Assembly (NCBI GenBank): GCA_045579105.1
Contig: JAZNLM010000022.1
Coordinates: forward strand, 1-15,344
Origin: Flemingiibacterium sp045579105
GTDB lineage: Bacteria > Bacillota > Clostridia > Oscillospirales > CAG-272
Direction of reading: 5' to 3'
Length of the DNA stretch: 15,344 nucleotides
In this document: piece after piece, positions 1 to 7,571 of the stretch
Numbering within the stretch: position 1 is the stretch's first letter
Layout: each line of letters opens with the position of its first letter
Position numbers and translations under genes: made by a program
Notes under the pieces: model-generated
Databases searched by the model: none
What the model was told of the DNA's origin: nothing
Seen by the model: the letters and a program-made list of their open reading frames with translations, nothing else

Positions 1-1459
1 CACCTGCAAGGCACGCGGACATACCGATAAAATAGAGCGAGCTTGTGGGATCGAAGATAGCCGCAACGATCGGAATAAGAATACCGAAGGTACCCCAAGA
101 AGTACCGGTTGCGAATGCAAGCAGGCACGCTACGAGGAATATTACAGCGGGTAGGAAGAGCGAAAGCGCCTCAGCAGAGTCCTTCATAAGAGTTTCAATG
201 TAAACATCCGCGCCAAGCATATTGGTCATATTCTTAAGCGAGGTAGCGAAGGTAAGGATAGTAATTGCAGGAACCATTGCTGTAAAGCCCTTCGGAATGC
301 ACGCCATTGCGTCCTTGAAGGAAACAACGCGGCGGCAAACGAGGTAAACAACAGTAATAAGAAGAACAATAAGTCCGCCCCATGGAAGTGCTACGGTTGC
401 ATCAGTTGCGCTGAATGCCTCAATGAAGTTAAACGCAACTTCGCCTGCATCTGCAACAATAAGCTTGTGCCCCACGTAAACGAGCGCGTATACGCAAACT
501 CCGATAAGAACGAGGATTGGGAGAATAAGGTCGATAACTCTTCCCTTTTCGTTAACCTCAAGCTCCTCGCTTGCCTTATTGGTAGACTCTCCGGTTGTGA
601 AAAGATCACCCGTTTCGATAGCATTCTTTTCGTGCTTTTTCATAGGACCGAAGTCAACCTTAAGAACTATCATAAGCACCACAAAAAGAATCATCATAAG
701 CGAGTAGTAGTTAAACGGGATGGTGCGAACGAAAAGCTCAAGTCCGCTATATCCGGTTCCCTCTGTATATGAAGATACAGCTGCCGCCCACGAGGAGATC
801 GGAGCAATCATACAGATAGGAGCGGCAGTCGCGTCAATGATAAATGCGAGCTTTGCACGGGAAACCTTGTGCAAGTCGGCAACGGGAAGCATTACCGAAC
901 CAACAGTAAGGCAGTTGAAATAGTCGTCGATGAAGATAAGCACGCCAAGCACAAAAGCTGCAAGCTGTGCACCAACACGCGATTTGATATGAGTTTGCGC
1001 CCATTTACCGAATGCGGCAGCCGCACCCGTTTTATTGATAAGCGCAACCATAATACCAAGAATAACGAGGAACAGGAAAATACCTGCGTTGCCTGCTACG
1101 GCATCAATAAGACCGCCCTCGACGATAACATCCACAGTGCCGAGTGGGCTGAAATTGGTTGCAAGTAAGCCACCCGCGAGTATACCGATAAACAGCGAGG
1201 AATAAACCTCTTTTGTTATAAGTGCGAGCGCGATTGCTATAACTGGCGGAAGAAGTGCCCAATATGTGGCGAAAAATCCGGCGCTGTCGTCAGATTCCTC
1301 TACATACATATTGTCAACCTGGTCGCCAGTTGCCATAATGATTTCAGCATCCTCGATAATCTCCTCTCCCTCGGCGCAAACACCGATAACAAAGACGGAC
1401 ATAACGAGCATTACCGCTACCATCAGTGTCATAAGACGCTTTGTAGTTGAAAATTTCAT
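1..1459 (-). CDS. nhaC: NhaC-family Na+/H+ antiporter (partial, C-terminus beyond window)
   Basis: Secondary transporter of the NhaC/ion-transporter superfamily, expected to exchange Na+ for H+ (or a related organic-ion pair) at the cytoplasmic membrane. I translated 486 residues from the ATG at 1459; the frame is still open at base 1. The start is supported by GGAGG at 1468-1472, 8 bases upstream. Residues 9-28 form a hydrophobic, signal-like segment ending near VCAEGEE. An acidic stretch (about 30-58) follows, then many membrane segments. Family motifs visible are IDDYFNCLTVG (about 177-187), a conserved APISSWAAAV segment (about 219-228) and GTSWGTFGILIP (about 452-463). A charged loop rich in K/E lies in the middle. 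It is separated from the ior operon by a terminator and has its own promoter, so it is probably a separate transcript. The family is secure; the exact substrate is not, because NhaC-like proteins include amino-acid/malate exchangers. Confidence 0.9.
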   Translation of the reverse strand, partial: MKFSTTKRLMTLMVAVMLVMSVFVIGVCAEGEEIIEDAEIIMATGDQVDNMYVEESDDSAGFFATYWALLPPVIAIALALITKEVYSSLFIGILAGGLLATNFSPLGTVDVIVEGGLIDAVAGNAGIFLFLVILGIMVALINKTGAAAAFGKWAQTHIKSRVGAQLAAFVLGVLIFIDDYFNCLTVGSVMLPVADLHKVSRAKLAFIIDATAAPICMIAPISSWAAAVSSYTEGTGYSGLELFVRTIPFNYYSLMMILFVVLMIVLKVDFGPMKKHEKNAIETGDLFTTGESTNKASEELEVNEKGRVIDLILPILVLIGVCVYALVYVGHKLIVADAGEVAFNFIEAFSATDATVALPWGGLIVLLITVVYLVCRRVVSFKDAMACIPKGFTAMVPAITILTFATSLKNMTNMLGADVYIETLMKDSAEALSLFLPAVIFLVACLLAFATGTSWGTFGILIPIVAAIFDPTSSLYFIGMSACLAG

Positions 1460-1478
1460 TATAATTTCCTCCAAATAT

Positions 1479-1492
1479 TTTAGTTGACTAAA
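1479..1492. promoter_or_regulatory. Inverted repeat at the nhaC transcription start (candidate operator)
   Basis: TTTAGT-TG-ACTAAA is a perfect 6-base inverted repeat around a 2-base centre. It begins at the last base of the -10 box and covers the likely transcription start. This is the usual place for a repressor site, for example of a MarR- or TetR-type dimer. The regulator is unknown, and AT-rich palindromes of this length can arise by chance. Confidence 0.35.
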
Positions 1493-1520
1493 TTGTACCA
1501 CATATTTGTGCCTATGTCAA
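1492..1520 (-). promoter_or_regulatory. Sigma-70-type promoter of the NhaC-family gene
   Basis: On the minus strand a perfect -35 TTGACA (1515-1520) is followed by a 17-base spacer and a -10 TACAAT (1492-1497). The predicted start of transcription lies near 1485, giving a leader of roughly 25 bases before the ATG at 1459. That is too short for a riboswitch. Promoter strength is predicted from consensus match only. Confidence 0.82.
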
Positions 1521-1537
1521 TATAAATCGACAATTTT

Positions 1538-1562
1538 ATCAAAAATTGTTCATATTTTTGAT
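1538..1562. promoter_or_regulatory. 9-base inverted repeat upstream of the nhaC -35
   Basis: ATCAAAAAT (1538-1546) and ATTTTTGAT (1554-1562) are perfect inverted repeats separated by 7 bases. They lie 18-42 bases upstream of the -35 box, which fits an activator site or an AT-rich UP-like element. Alternatively, transcripts reading through from the ior operon terminator could fold it into a weak stem. No function is shown by sequence alone. Confidence 0.3.
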
Positions 1563-1584
1563 GATATTTATGTACATAAACATC
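1563..1584. promoter_or_regulatory. 22-base near-perfect palindrome centred on TATGTACATA
   Basis: Bases 1567-1580 form a perfect 14-base palindrome (TTTATGTACATAAA). With one mismatched pair it extends to GAT/ATC, giving 22 bases. It lies directly between the ior-operon terminator and the promoter of the NhaC-family gene, next to a second inverted repeat. Such symmetry is typical of binding sites for dimeric helix-turn-helix regulators. The regulator is unknown. Confidence 0.35.
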
Positions 1585-1612
1585 AAAAAAACCGCGAGTA
1601 TAACCTCGCGGC
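1585..1612 (-). terminator. Intrinsic terminator of the paaK-iorAB-ACT operon
   Basis: A 7-bp GC-rich stem CCGCGAG/CTCGCGG (1592-1598 with 1605-1611) has a 6-base loop and, in the minus-strand direction, is followed at once by seven T residues (A run 1585-1591 on the plus strand). It lies 22 bases past the stop codon of the ACT-domain gene. This is a textbook Rho-independent terminator. Confidence 0.9.
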
Positions 1613-1634
1613 TTTAATTTTACTAATATAACCT

Positions 1635-2048
1635 TTATTCGTTCATACCCTCGAAACCGTGGTCGGTGAGGAGCTTTACAGCAGCGGTTTCCGCTTCGAT
1701 ACGCATTACGACATATGCTTCATTGTCACTTTTTGCGATGAATGCATACATGTACTCAATAGCGATATCGTTAGCCGAAAGAAGCTCGAGCACTTCCGCA
1801 AGTCCGCCTGGACGATTGTGTATGCAGGCGGTGATAACTGTCGTTATCGAAACCGTAAGTCCCTGCTCTTTAAGTACGCGCTCAACCTCAACCGGATCGT
1901 CTACGATTATGCGCAGAATACCGAAATGCGTTGTGTCCGCAACAGAGAGTGCACGTATATTTATGTTGTTATTTGCGATAATTTTGGTTATCTCGGCAAG
2001 TCTGCCGGGTTTGTTTTCAACGAAAATGGAGATTTGTTTGATAATCAT
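1635..2048 (-). CDS. Tandem ACT-domain protein of the ior operon
   Basis: A 137-residue protein made almost entirely of two ACT domains. The first begins IKQISIFVENKPGRLAEIT (about residues 2-66), the second TACIHNRPGGLAEVLELL (about 72-135). Each carries the N/R-KPGRL or N-RPGGL signature of the ligand-binding turn. ACT domains bind amino acids and control enzymes or transcription. Stand-alone double-ACT proteins are often found beside iorAB and paaK in anaerobes, so an aromatic amino acid or an aromatic acid is the likely ligand (inference). No DNA-binding or catalytic domain is present. The start has AAGGAGG 9 bases upstream (2058-2064). It is the last gene of the operon, 36 bases after iorB and just before a terminator. 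Confidence 0.9.
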   Translation of the reverse strand: MIIKQISIFVENKPGRLAEITKIIANNNINIRALSVADTTHFGILRIIVDDPVEVERVLKEQGLTVSITTVITACIHNRPGGLAEVLELLSANDIAIEYMYAFIAKSDNEAYVVMRIEAETAAVKLLTDHGFEGMNE

Positions 2049-2084
2049 AAGTATAATCCTCCTTATTACGTTTATAGCAATAAT

Positions 2085-2660
2085 TTACGCCGAGTGGCTC
2101 GCACCGAGGTCAAATGCCTTTAAGTTAAGCTCAAGGAACTTTTCCGGCACTGACATCTTTACAGCCTCACGAAGTATTTCATCGTCGATACCGAGCGCGT
2201 GTGCCGCCATACCGATAAGCGCAACATTAACAGCCTTTTCACTTCCAGCCTCTCGCGCAATAGCGAGCGCATCCGCGGCGATAACCTTTGCGCCTGTTGC
2301 CTGCATTTTTGCAACAAGGTCAGTGGGATACTCCGCCGCACCCGTAACTACAGGCATAGGATTGATCTGCTGTGTATTGGTGATAACAACACCATCGGGC
2401 TTAAGATAAGGAAGCCATCTTGCCGCCTCTAAAAGCTCGAAGGACATGATAACATCTGCCTCGCCCTTGCAGATAACAGGAGAAGCAACGCTCTCTCCGT
2501 ACTTAACATAAGTAACAACCGATCCACCGCGCTGACTCATACCGTGGACCTCGGAAACCTTTACATCATAATTCTGAAGAAGTACCGCGTTTCCGAGAAT
2601 ACGGCTTGCGAGCAGTGAGCCCTGACCGCCAACGCCAACTATCATTATATTTTTAGTCAT
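2085..2660 (-). CDS. iorB: Indolepyruvate:ferredoxin oxidoreductase, beta subunit
   Basis: The 191-residue gamma-domain subunit of the 2-oxoacid:ferredoxin oxidoreductase family. With IorA it oxidatively decarboxylates aryl pyruvates (indole-, phenyl- and hydroxyphenylpyruvate) to arylacetyl-CoA, CO2 and reduced ferredoxin, or runs in reverse. The sequence shows the glycine-rich GVGGQG near residues 9-14 and SEVHGMSQRGGSV (36-48), a hallmark of IorB and related gamma domains. The ATG at 2660 is preferred over an upstream in-frame ATG at 2732. It gives the normal family length, begins MTKNIMIVGVGG, and has an AAAGGG element about 10 bases upstream, whereas the longer form would extend back into the iorA coding sequence. 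Only 17 bases separate it from the iorA stop, so co-translation is likely. Confidence 0.95.
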   Translation of the reverse strand: MTKNIMIVGVGGQGSLLASRILGNAVLLQNYDVKVSEVHGMSQRGGSVVTYVKYGESVASPVICKGEADVIMSFELLEAARWLPYLKPDGVVITNTQQINPMPVVTGAAEYPTDLVAKMQATGAKVIAADALAIAREAGSEKAVNVALIGMAAHALGIDDEILREAVKMSVPEKFLELNLKAFDLGASHSA

Positions 2661-2677
2661 AACTCTACCACCCTTTC

Positions 2678-4405
2678 TCACACAATCGCGTTTACCTTGC
2701 ACATCTGTGTGCAAAGTCCGCAGCCGGTGCAAAGCGTTGCGTCAATCTTCGCCTTGCCGTCAACGATAGAAATGCAAGGACAGCCAATCTTCATACACAT
2801 CTTACAGCCAACGCACTTGTCTGCGTTTACAGTAAGTGCAGGCTCACGCTTAACGTACTTAAGAAGCGCGCACGGACGGCGGCAGATAATTACAGACGGA
2901 CAAGCCGCTGCAAGCTCTTCCTTAAGTACAGCCTCGGTAGCCTTAAGATCACCGGGATCAACGATGCGGATGTGCGCTTCGTCTACGCCTGCCGCTTTTG
3001 CAATATTTTCAAGCATAATGCCGGTTACAGGCTCGCCCTTTAAAGTATAGCCCGTGCAAGGGTTCTGCTGATGTCCGGTCATACCCGTGATGCTGTTGTC
3101 AACGATAACAACGGTAGATATACCCTTATTATATGTAATGTCAACAAGACCGGTGATACCGGAGTGCATAAATGTGGAGTCACCGATAACAGCGACGCAC
3201 TTGTCAGCCTCGCCGCGGACCTTGTTAAAACCGTGAAGAGCCGATATGGACGCGCCCATGCAAAGTGTGGTATCCATAGCCGCGAGAGGTGCCGCCGCAC
3301 CGAGCGTGTAGCATCCGATGTCGCCGCTTACGTAAAGTCCAAGCTTCTTGAAAAGATAGAACACGCCTCTGTGGGGGCATCCGGGACAAAGTACGGGCGG
3401 ACGTACGGGAATGTTATCCTCAAGTGTATACGCCGCATTTTCCTTGCAGAGAAGAAGCTTCGAAAGAAGCTCCTGCGAAAACTCTCCACAAATCGGGAGA
3501 ATATTCTTGCCGTCGCACTCAATGCCAAGAGCCTTAACGTGAGTTTCAATAACGGGATCGAGCTCTTCAATTACGATAACGCGCTCGTATTTAGCCGCAA
3601 AATCCTTGATAAGCGCTTTAGGAAGCGGATTAAGAAGACCAAGCTTTAAGTAAGAAGCCGTATCGCCGAAGGCTTCAAGCGCGTAGCAGAAGGACGGACC
3701 TGCGGTGATAATACCAATCCTTGCGCCCTTATTTTCAATAATTTTGTTAAATGGGCAATTCTCTGCAAACTGTGCAAGCTTTGCGAGTCTTTCTTCAACA
3801 ACAACGTGTCTGCCGCGAGCCATAGCGGGCATCATAACGTGCTTTGAAATGTTCTTTTCGTAATCCTTCACAGCCACGTTCTTACGCTCTGCGGTTTCAA
3901 CAACAGACTGTGAATGAGAAACACGGGTGTTAAGGCGAAGAATGAACGGTGTGTCGTATTCTTCCGAAAATTCGTACGCAAGCTTTGTGAATTCAAGGCA
4001 CTCTCCGGAGTCGGAAGGCTCAAGTATCGGAAGCTTTGCCGCGATAGCATAGTGACGGCTGTCCTGCTCATTCTGCGAGGAATGCATACCGGGGTCATCT
4101 GCAACGCCGATAACAAATCCGCCGTTGACACCAACGTAAGAGGTTATAAACAATGGGTCAGCTGCAACGTTAAGACCAACGTGCTTCATAGCGCAGAACG
4201 AACGTCCGCCGCCGATAGAAGCGCCAAGTGCAGCTTCAAGGGCAACCTTTTCGTTAGGTGCCCACTCCGCGTAAATTTCATCGTATTTAGCCACAGCCTC
4301 GGTTATCTCGGTACTCGGCGTTCCCGGATAGCTCGAAACAAAGTGCACGCCCGCTTCGTAAAGTCCGCGTGCAACGGCTTCATTGCCAAGCATTATTTTT
4401 TTCAT
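2678..4405 (-). CDS. iorA: Indolepyruvate:ferredoxin oxidoreductase, alpha subunit
   Basis: The 575-residue catalytic subunit. The N-terminal pyrimidine-type domain contains SSYPGTPSTEI (24-34). The central region has PGCPHRG (341-347) and GDIGCYTLG (361-369). The thiamine-diphosphate/Mg motif begins at GDS (408-410) and continues to DNSITGMTGHQQNP (436-449). A C-terminal ferredoxin domain carries two 4Fe-4S motifs: C531, C534, C537, C542 and C559, C562, C565, C569. Known IorA enzymes make aryl-CoA plus reduced ferredoxin from aryl pyruvates. The length is a little below the 600-650 often seen for IorA, but all motifs are present. The start is supported by GGAGA at 4413-4417, 7 bases upstream. 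It lies 57 bases after paaK and 17 bases before iorB in one operon. Confidence 0.96.
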   Translation of the reverse strand: MKKIMLGNEAVARGLYEAGVHFVSSYPGTPSTEITEAVAKYDEIYAEWAPNEKVALEAALGASIGGGRSFCAMKHVGLNVAADPLFITSYVGVNGGFVIGVADDPGMHSSQNEQDSRHYAIAAKLPILEPSDSGECLEFTKLAYEFSEEYDTPFILRLNTRVSHSQSVVETAERKNVAVKDYEKNISKHVMMPAMARGRHVVVEERLAKLAQFAENCPFNKIIENKGARIGIITAGPSFCYALEAFGDTASYLKLGLLNPLPKALIKDFAAKYERVIVIEELDPVIETHVKALGIECDGKNILPICGEFSQELLSKLLLCKENAAYTLEDNIPVRPPVLCPGCPHRGVFYLFKKLGLYVSGDIGCYTLGAAAPLAAMDTTLCMGASISALHGFNKVRGEADKCVAVIGDSTFMHSGITGLVDITYNKGISTVVIVDNSITGMTGHQQNPCTGYTLKGEPVTGIMLENIAKAAGVDEAHIRIVDPGDLKATEAVLKEELAAACPSVIICRRPCALLKYVKREPALTVNADKCVGCKMCMKIGCPCISIVDGKAKIDATLCTGCGLCTQMCKVNAIV

Positions 4406-4462
4406 TTTGTATTCTCCAAAAATAGATTTACTATGGTTTGTGGTTTGTACTGTTATCGAAAA

Positions 4463-5761
4463 TCACTTCTGTCGATTGTCGATAACTCGCTTTGCCTTAC
4501 CTACAAAGCGTTCGAGCGAACGAGGCTCAACGAGATTTATCTTCGCGTCAAGTCCGAGCACCGTCTGAAGCTTGTGACGTACCTTCTGCTGAAGGTTTTC
4601 AAGCGCGGTGAACGAGGTAAGAAGATTTGCGTCGGAAACCTCGATGTTTATCTCAAAGGTGTCCATATAGTTCTTTGTGCCAAGCACGATCTGATACTGC
4701 GGGCCAACCTCGGGGATACTTACAAGAACGCTCTCAATCTGCGTCGGGAATACGTTAACGCCCTTGATCTTGAGCATATCGTCTGCGCGTCCGAGCGGCT
4801 TTTCCATACGAACGTGAGTACGTCCGCACTCGCACTTTTCATAGTGGAGTCGGCTGATATCCTTTGTACGGTAACGAAGAAGCGGTATTCCTTCTTTAGA
4901 GAGTGTGGTAACAACAAGCTCACCCTCGTCACCGCGCGCTTTCACTTGGCCTGTAGCACTGTCAATAATTTCAGGCAAGAAGTGATCCTCTGCGAAATGG
5001 AGTCCGCAACGGTAACGGCACTCGCCCGATACGCCGGGACCACAAAGCTCACTCATACCGTAGTTGTCAGTCGCAAACAAGTTCCAAGCTTCTTCAACCT
5101 TTGCTCTCATTTCGTTGGAGCAGCCTTCGGAGCCGAAGAGTCCAAGTCGAATGCCTAGGTCACGGCAATCAATGCCGAGGTCCTTTGCAACCTCTGCTAT
5201 GTAGAGAGCGTACGAAGGAGTGGAAACGAGCGCTGTCGTACCAAAATCCTTCATAAACTTAAGCTGCTTTTCAGTATTGCCCGTAGACGTGGGAACTACA
5301 GTTGCGCCTATATTTTCAAGCCCGTAGTGAAGTCCGAGTGCACCCGTGAACATACCGTATCCGAACGCTATCTGCACGATATCGTCCGAAGTAGCACCTG
5401 CGGCAACAACAAGCCGCGATACGCAGTCAGTCCACATTTTAAGGTCGTTCTTGGTGTAACCCACAACAGTGGGGTTACCCGTGGTGCCGCTCGAAGCGTG
5501 CAGACGAACGATCTCCTTTTTATCAACCGCGAAAAGGCCGAAAGGGTACGTATCGCGGATATCGTCCTTTGTAGTATAAGGGATATGCTGAATATCGGAA
5601 AGCGCGGTTATTTTATCGGCGGTTATACCAGCCTCATCAAGGCGCTTTTTGTAAAATGGAACGCGGTTGTAGCAGTAATCAACAAGATTCTTGAGTTTCC
5701 TCAGTTGAAGACGCTCAATATCGGCGCGATCCATCGTTTCAATATCTTCATGCCAGAACAT
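4463..5761 (-). CDS. paaK: Phenylacetate (arylacetate)-CoA ligase, AMP-forming
   Basis: A 432-residue adenylate-forming enzyme of the PaaK family, activating phenylacetate or a related arylacetate with ATP and CoA. Visible motifs are the phosphate-binding loop ASSGTTGNPTVVGYT (89-103), YGMSE (234-238), GELVVTTL (280-287), RYRTKD (296-301) and the hinge/C-terminal domain sequence KIKGVNVFPTQIE (331-343). The length is typical. It is the first gene of the operon, with a strong promoter upstream and an AGGATAGG ribosome-binding element. Position next to iorAB suggests that its product, arylacetyl-CoA, is the shared intermediate. The enzyme could supply arylacetyl-CoA for reductive carboxylation, or less likely run backwards. 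Substrate preference among phenyl-, indole- and hydroxyphenylacetate cannot be read from the sequence. Confidence 0.93.
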   Translation of the reverse strand: MFWHEDIETMDRADIERLQLRKLKNLVDYCYNRVPFYKKRLDEAGITADKITALSDIQHIPYTTKDDIRDTYPFGLFAVDKKEIVRLHASSGTTGNPTVVGYTKNDLKMWTDCVSRLVVAAGATSDDIVQIAFGYGMFTGALGLHYGLENIGATVVPTSTGNTEKQLKFMKDFGTTALVSTPSYALYIAEVAKDLGIDCRDLGIRLGLFGSEGCSNEMRAKVEEAWNLFATDNYGMSELCGPGVSGECRYRCGLHFAEDHFLPEIIDSATGQVKARGDEGELVVTTLSKEGIPLLRYRTKDISRLHYEKCECGRTHVRMEKPLGRADDMLKIKGVNVFPTQIESVLVSIPEVGPQYQIVLGTKNYMDTFEINIEVSDANLLTSFTALENLQQKVRHKLQTVLGLDAKINLVEPRSLERFVGKAKRVIDNRQK

Positions 5762-5807
5762 TGTTTTTGACCTATCCTTTAGTTCGTTATTTTTTGTCTA
5801 TTTTTAT

Positions 5808-5836
5808 ATTATACAATACCACACGGTATCTGTCAA
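5808..5836 (-). promoter_or_regulatory. Strong promoter of the paaK-iorAB-ACT operon
   Basis: On the minus strand, perfect TTGACA (5831-5836) and perfect TATAAT (5808-5813) are separated by exactly 17 bases. The spacer contains ATACC-ACAC-GGTAT (5816-5829), a 5-base inverted repeat that could be an operator. The leader before paaK is about 40 bases, with no room for a T-box or riboswitch. The promoter begins just downstream of the obg stop codon. Confidence 0.88.
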
Positions 5837-5858
5837 GTGGCAGAGTAAGATTATCACA

Positions 5859-7127
5859 TCAATTTATAAAGTCAAATTCCACGCCGTATACGTTGACCTC
5901 GTCACCGTCCTGGCATCCTTTTTCAACAAGCGCATCGATAACGCCCGACTGCTTGAGTATTCGCTGGAAGAACGCCACGGACTCGCGATCGCCGAAGTTG
6001 ACTGAATTTATAAGCTGCTCGAGCCACTCGCCCTCGACATAGTAAACGCCGTTGACGTTGTTTACTACGATTTCGCGCTCACCCTCTTCAAATTCGGGCA
6101 TCGGCGCTTCTTCGGACTCATATATGGTAAGCGGCGGCAAATCACGAAGCAACTCCGCCGTGCGATACATAAGCTCGTTAACGCCGCTTCTGGTTGCGGT
6201 TGAAATATAGAAAAGCTCACAGCCAAGCTCGTCTTTGACATACGATTCAAGCGCAGAATTATCCACGTTTGCCGCGATGTCTGTTTTGTTTGCTGCAAAT
6301 ATTTGCGGACGGGATGCAAGCTCGGGACTGTAGCGTTCAAGCTCTGCGTTGATTTTCTTGATATCGTCAACAGGGTCACGCCCTTCCATGCCGCTCACGT
6401 CAACGACGTGTATGAGCAGTCGGCAGCGGTCAACGTGACGGAGAAATGCATGACCGAGTCCTGCGCCGTCCGGCGCGCCCTCGATAAGTCCGGGAATATC
6501 GGCAAGCACGAATCCGTCCTCGCCCGATTTCACCACGCCAAGCTGTGGTTCAAGCGTTGTAAAGTGATAGTTTGCAATCTTCGGACGCGCCGCACTTACA
6601 ACGGACAGAAGCGACGATTTTCCGACATTCGGGAAGCCGACAAGTCCGACGTCCGCTAGCATTTTAAGCTCAAGAGTTACGTCCATTTCTTCGCCCTTAA
6701 GACCGGGCTTCGCGAAACGTGGTATCTGACGGGTGGGCGTTGCAAAATGCTTATTGCCCCATCCGCCGCGGCCACCCTTAAGCACAGTATACGGCTCGCA
6801 GTCGGACATATCCTTGATGATACGTCCCGTCTTCGCATCTTTTATGATAGTTCCGGGAGGAACGAGTATCACGGTGTCCGCACCGTTTTTGCCGTGGAAC
6901 TTTTCCGTTCCTCCGTCCCCTCCGTTTTCTGCGACAAACTTGCGCTTATAGCGGAAAGCAAGCAGTGTATTCGTTCCCTCGTCTATCTTAAAGACGATGT
7001 TACCGCCAACCCCGCCGTCTCCGCCTGAAGGGCCTCCCTCGGCGACGTACTTCTCACGGTGAAACGCGACACAGCCGTTACCGCCGTCGCCCGCCTTTAT
7101 GTGTATTGTTACGTTATCTATAAACAT
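5859..7127 (-). CDS. obg: Obg/CgtA GTPase (ribosome assembly)
   Basis: A 422-residue essential GTPase associated with the large ribosomal subunit and the stress response. The N-terminal glycine-rich Obg fold (1-158) has repeats such as GGPSGGDGGVGGN. The G domain follows with G1 GFPNVGKS (164-171), switch I YHFTT (187-191), G3 DIPGLIEGA (210-218) and G4 NKTD (280-283), with a G5-like STATR near 309-313. The C-terminal OCT domain (about 345-422) ends with DGDEVNVYGVEFDF, typical of Gram-positive Obg. The start has AAGGAGA about 7 bases upstream. The gene follows cdd by 66 bases, so ligA, cdd and obg are probably co-transcribed. I see no intrinsic terminator after it; the next signal is the paaK promoter. 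Confidence 0.97.
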   Translation of the reverse strand: MFIDNVTIHIKAGDGGNGCVAFHREKYVAEGGPSGGDGGVGGNIVFKIDEGTNTLLAFRYKRKFVAENGGDGGTEKFHGKNGADTVILVPPGTIIKDAKTGRIIKDMSDCEPYTVLKGGRGGWGNKHFATPTRQIPRFAKPGLKGEEMDVTLELKMLADVGLVGFPNVGKSSLLSVVSAARPKIANYHFTTLEPQLGVVKSGEDGFVLADIPGLIEGAPDGAGLGHAFLRHVDRCRLLIHVVDVSGMEGRDPVDDIKKINAELERYSPELASRPQIFAANKTDIAANVDNSALESYVKDELGCELFYISTATRSGVNELMYRTAELLRDLPPLTIYESEEAPMPEFEEGEREIVVNNVNGVYYVEGEWLEQLINSVNFGDRESVAFFQRILKQSGVIDALVEKGCQDGDEVNVYGVEFDFIN

Positions 7128-7146
7128 TGTTTATTCTCCTTCTTTC

Positions 7147-7178
7147 TATGGGGATACGGTCGCTTTTTTAAAAGCCAA
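7147..7178 (-). repeat. Copy 1 of a short intergenic repeat (TGGCTTTT...TCCCCATA)
   Basis: In the cdd-obg gap, the minus strand reads TTGGCTTTT, then AAAAAAG, nine further bases and ATCCCCATA. A closely similar string lies in the gap at 11075-11100. Both are immediately upstream of the ribosome-binding region of the next gene. This looks like a dispersed intergenic element that also contains a weak A/T hairpin. Two copies in one window cannot prove genome-wide dispersal. Confidence 0.45.
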
Positions 7179-7193
7179 GTTCTCCTCGTTCTT

Positions 7194-7571
7194 TTACATC
7201 TCAAACGCGTGAGGTAAAAGCTCGGAGAGCTTGTACTCGCGTATGTCTGCGCCGGTTGCTTCAGCGCAGTAAACTGTGATGTCGCCGAACTCGGAGAGTG
7301 CCTGACGGCATATGCCACACGGAGTTACACTACTGTCGGCAACACACGCAACAGCCACAAACTCACGTTCGCCTGCTGCTATTGCTGCACCAAGTGCCAC
7401 TCGTTCGGCACACGTTCCTGCGCCGAATGATGCATTCTCGAAATTACAGCCTGCGTATATATTGCCGTTTTTGGCAAGAAGCGCCGCGCCGACCTTATAT
7501 TTTGAATACGGTGCGTACGCGTTTTCGCGCGCTTCCCTTGCCGCATTTATAAGTGCAATCTTATCTATCAT
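7194..7571 (-). CDS. cdd: Cytidine deaminase
   Basis: A 125-residue zinc-dependent enzyme of pyrimidine salvage, hydrolysing cytidine or deoxycytidine to uridine or deoxyuridine plus ammonia. The catalytic TCAERVAL motif (C54, A55, E56) and PCGICRQAL (C85 and C88) supply the three cysteine zinc ligands and the catalytic glutamate of the small homotetrameric class. CNFENASFG (42-50) forms the nucleoside-binding segment. The ATG overlaps the ligA stop as ATGA (7568-7571), and a GGAG lies inside the end of ligA, so translation is probably coupled. In many Firmicutes cdd sits beside era or ybeY; here it lies between ligA and obg. Confidence 0.96.
   Translation of the reverse strand: MIDKIALINAAREARENAYAPYSKYKVGAALLAKNGNIYAGCNFENASFGAGTCAERVALGAAIAAGEREFVAVACVADSSVTPCGICRQALSEFGDITVYCAEATGADIREYKLSELLPHAFEM

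Noticed and set aside
2661..2732. Longer start for iorB at 2732
   Set aside because: It would overlap the end of iorA, adds 24 residues without family similarity and lacks a better ribosome binding site. The start at 2660 matches the conserved N-terminus.
3914..5158. 414-codon open frame on the plus strand opposite iorA and paaK
   Set aside because: It is antisense to two genes with complete domain motifs, shows no recognisable domain and has a composition rich in R, K and C, typical of a shadow frame.
5762..5858. Possible T-box or riboswitch before paaK
   Set aside because: The predicted leader is only about 40 bases and shows no T-box sequence, specifier stem or terminator/antiterminator pair.
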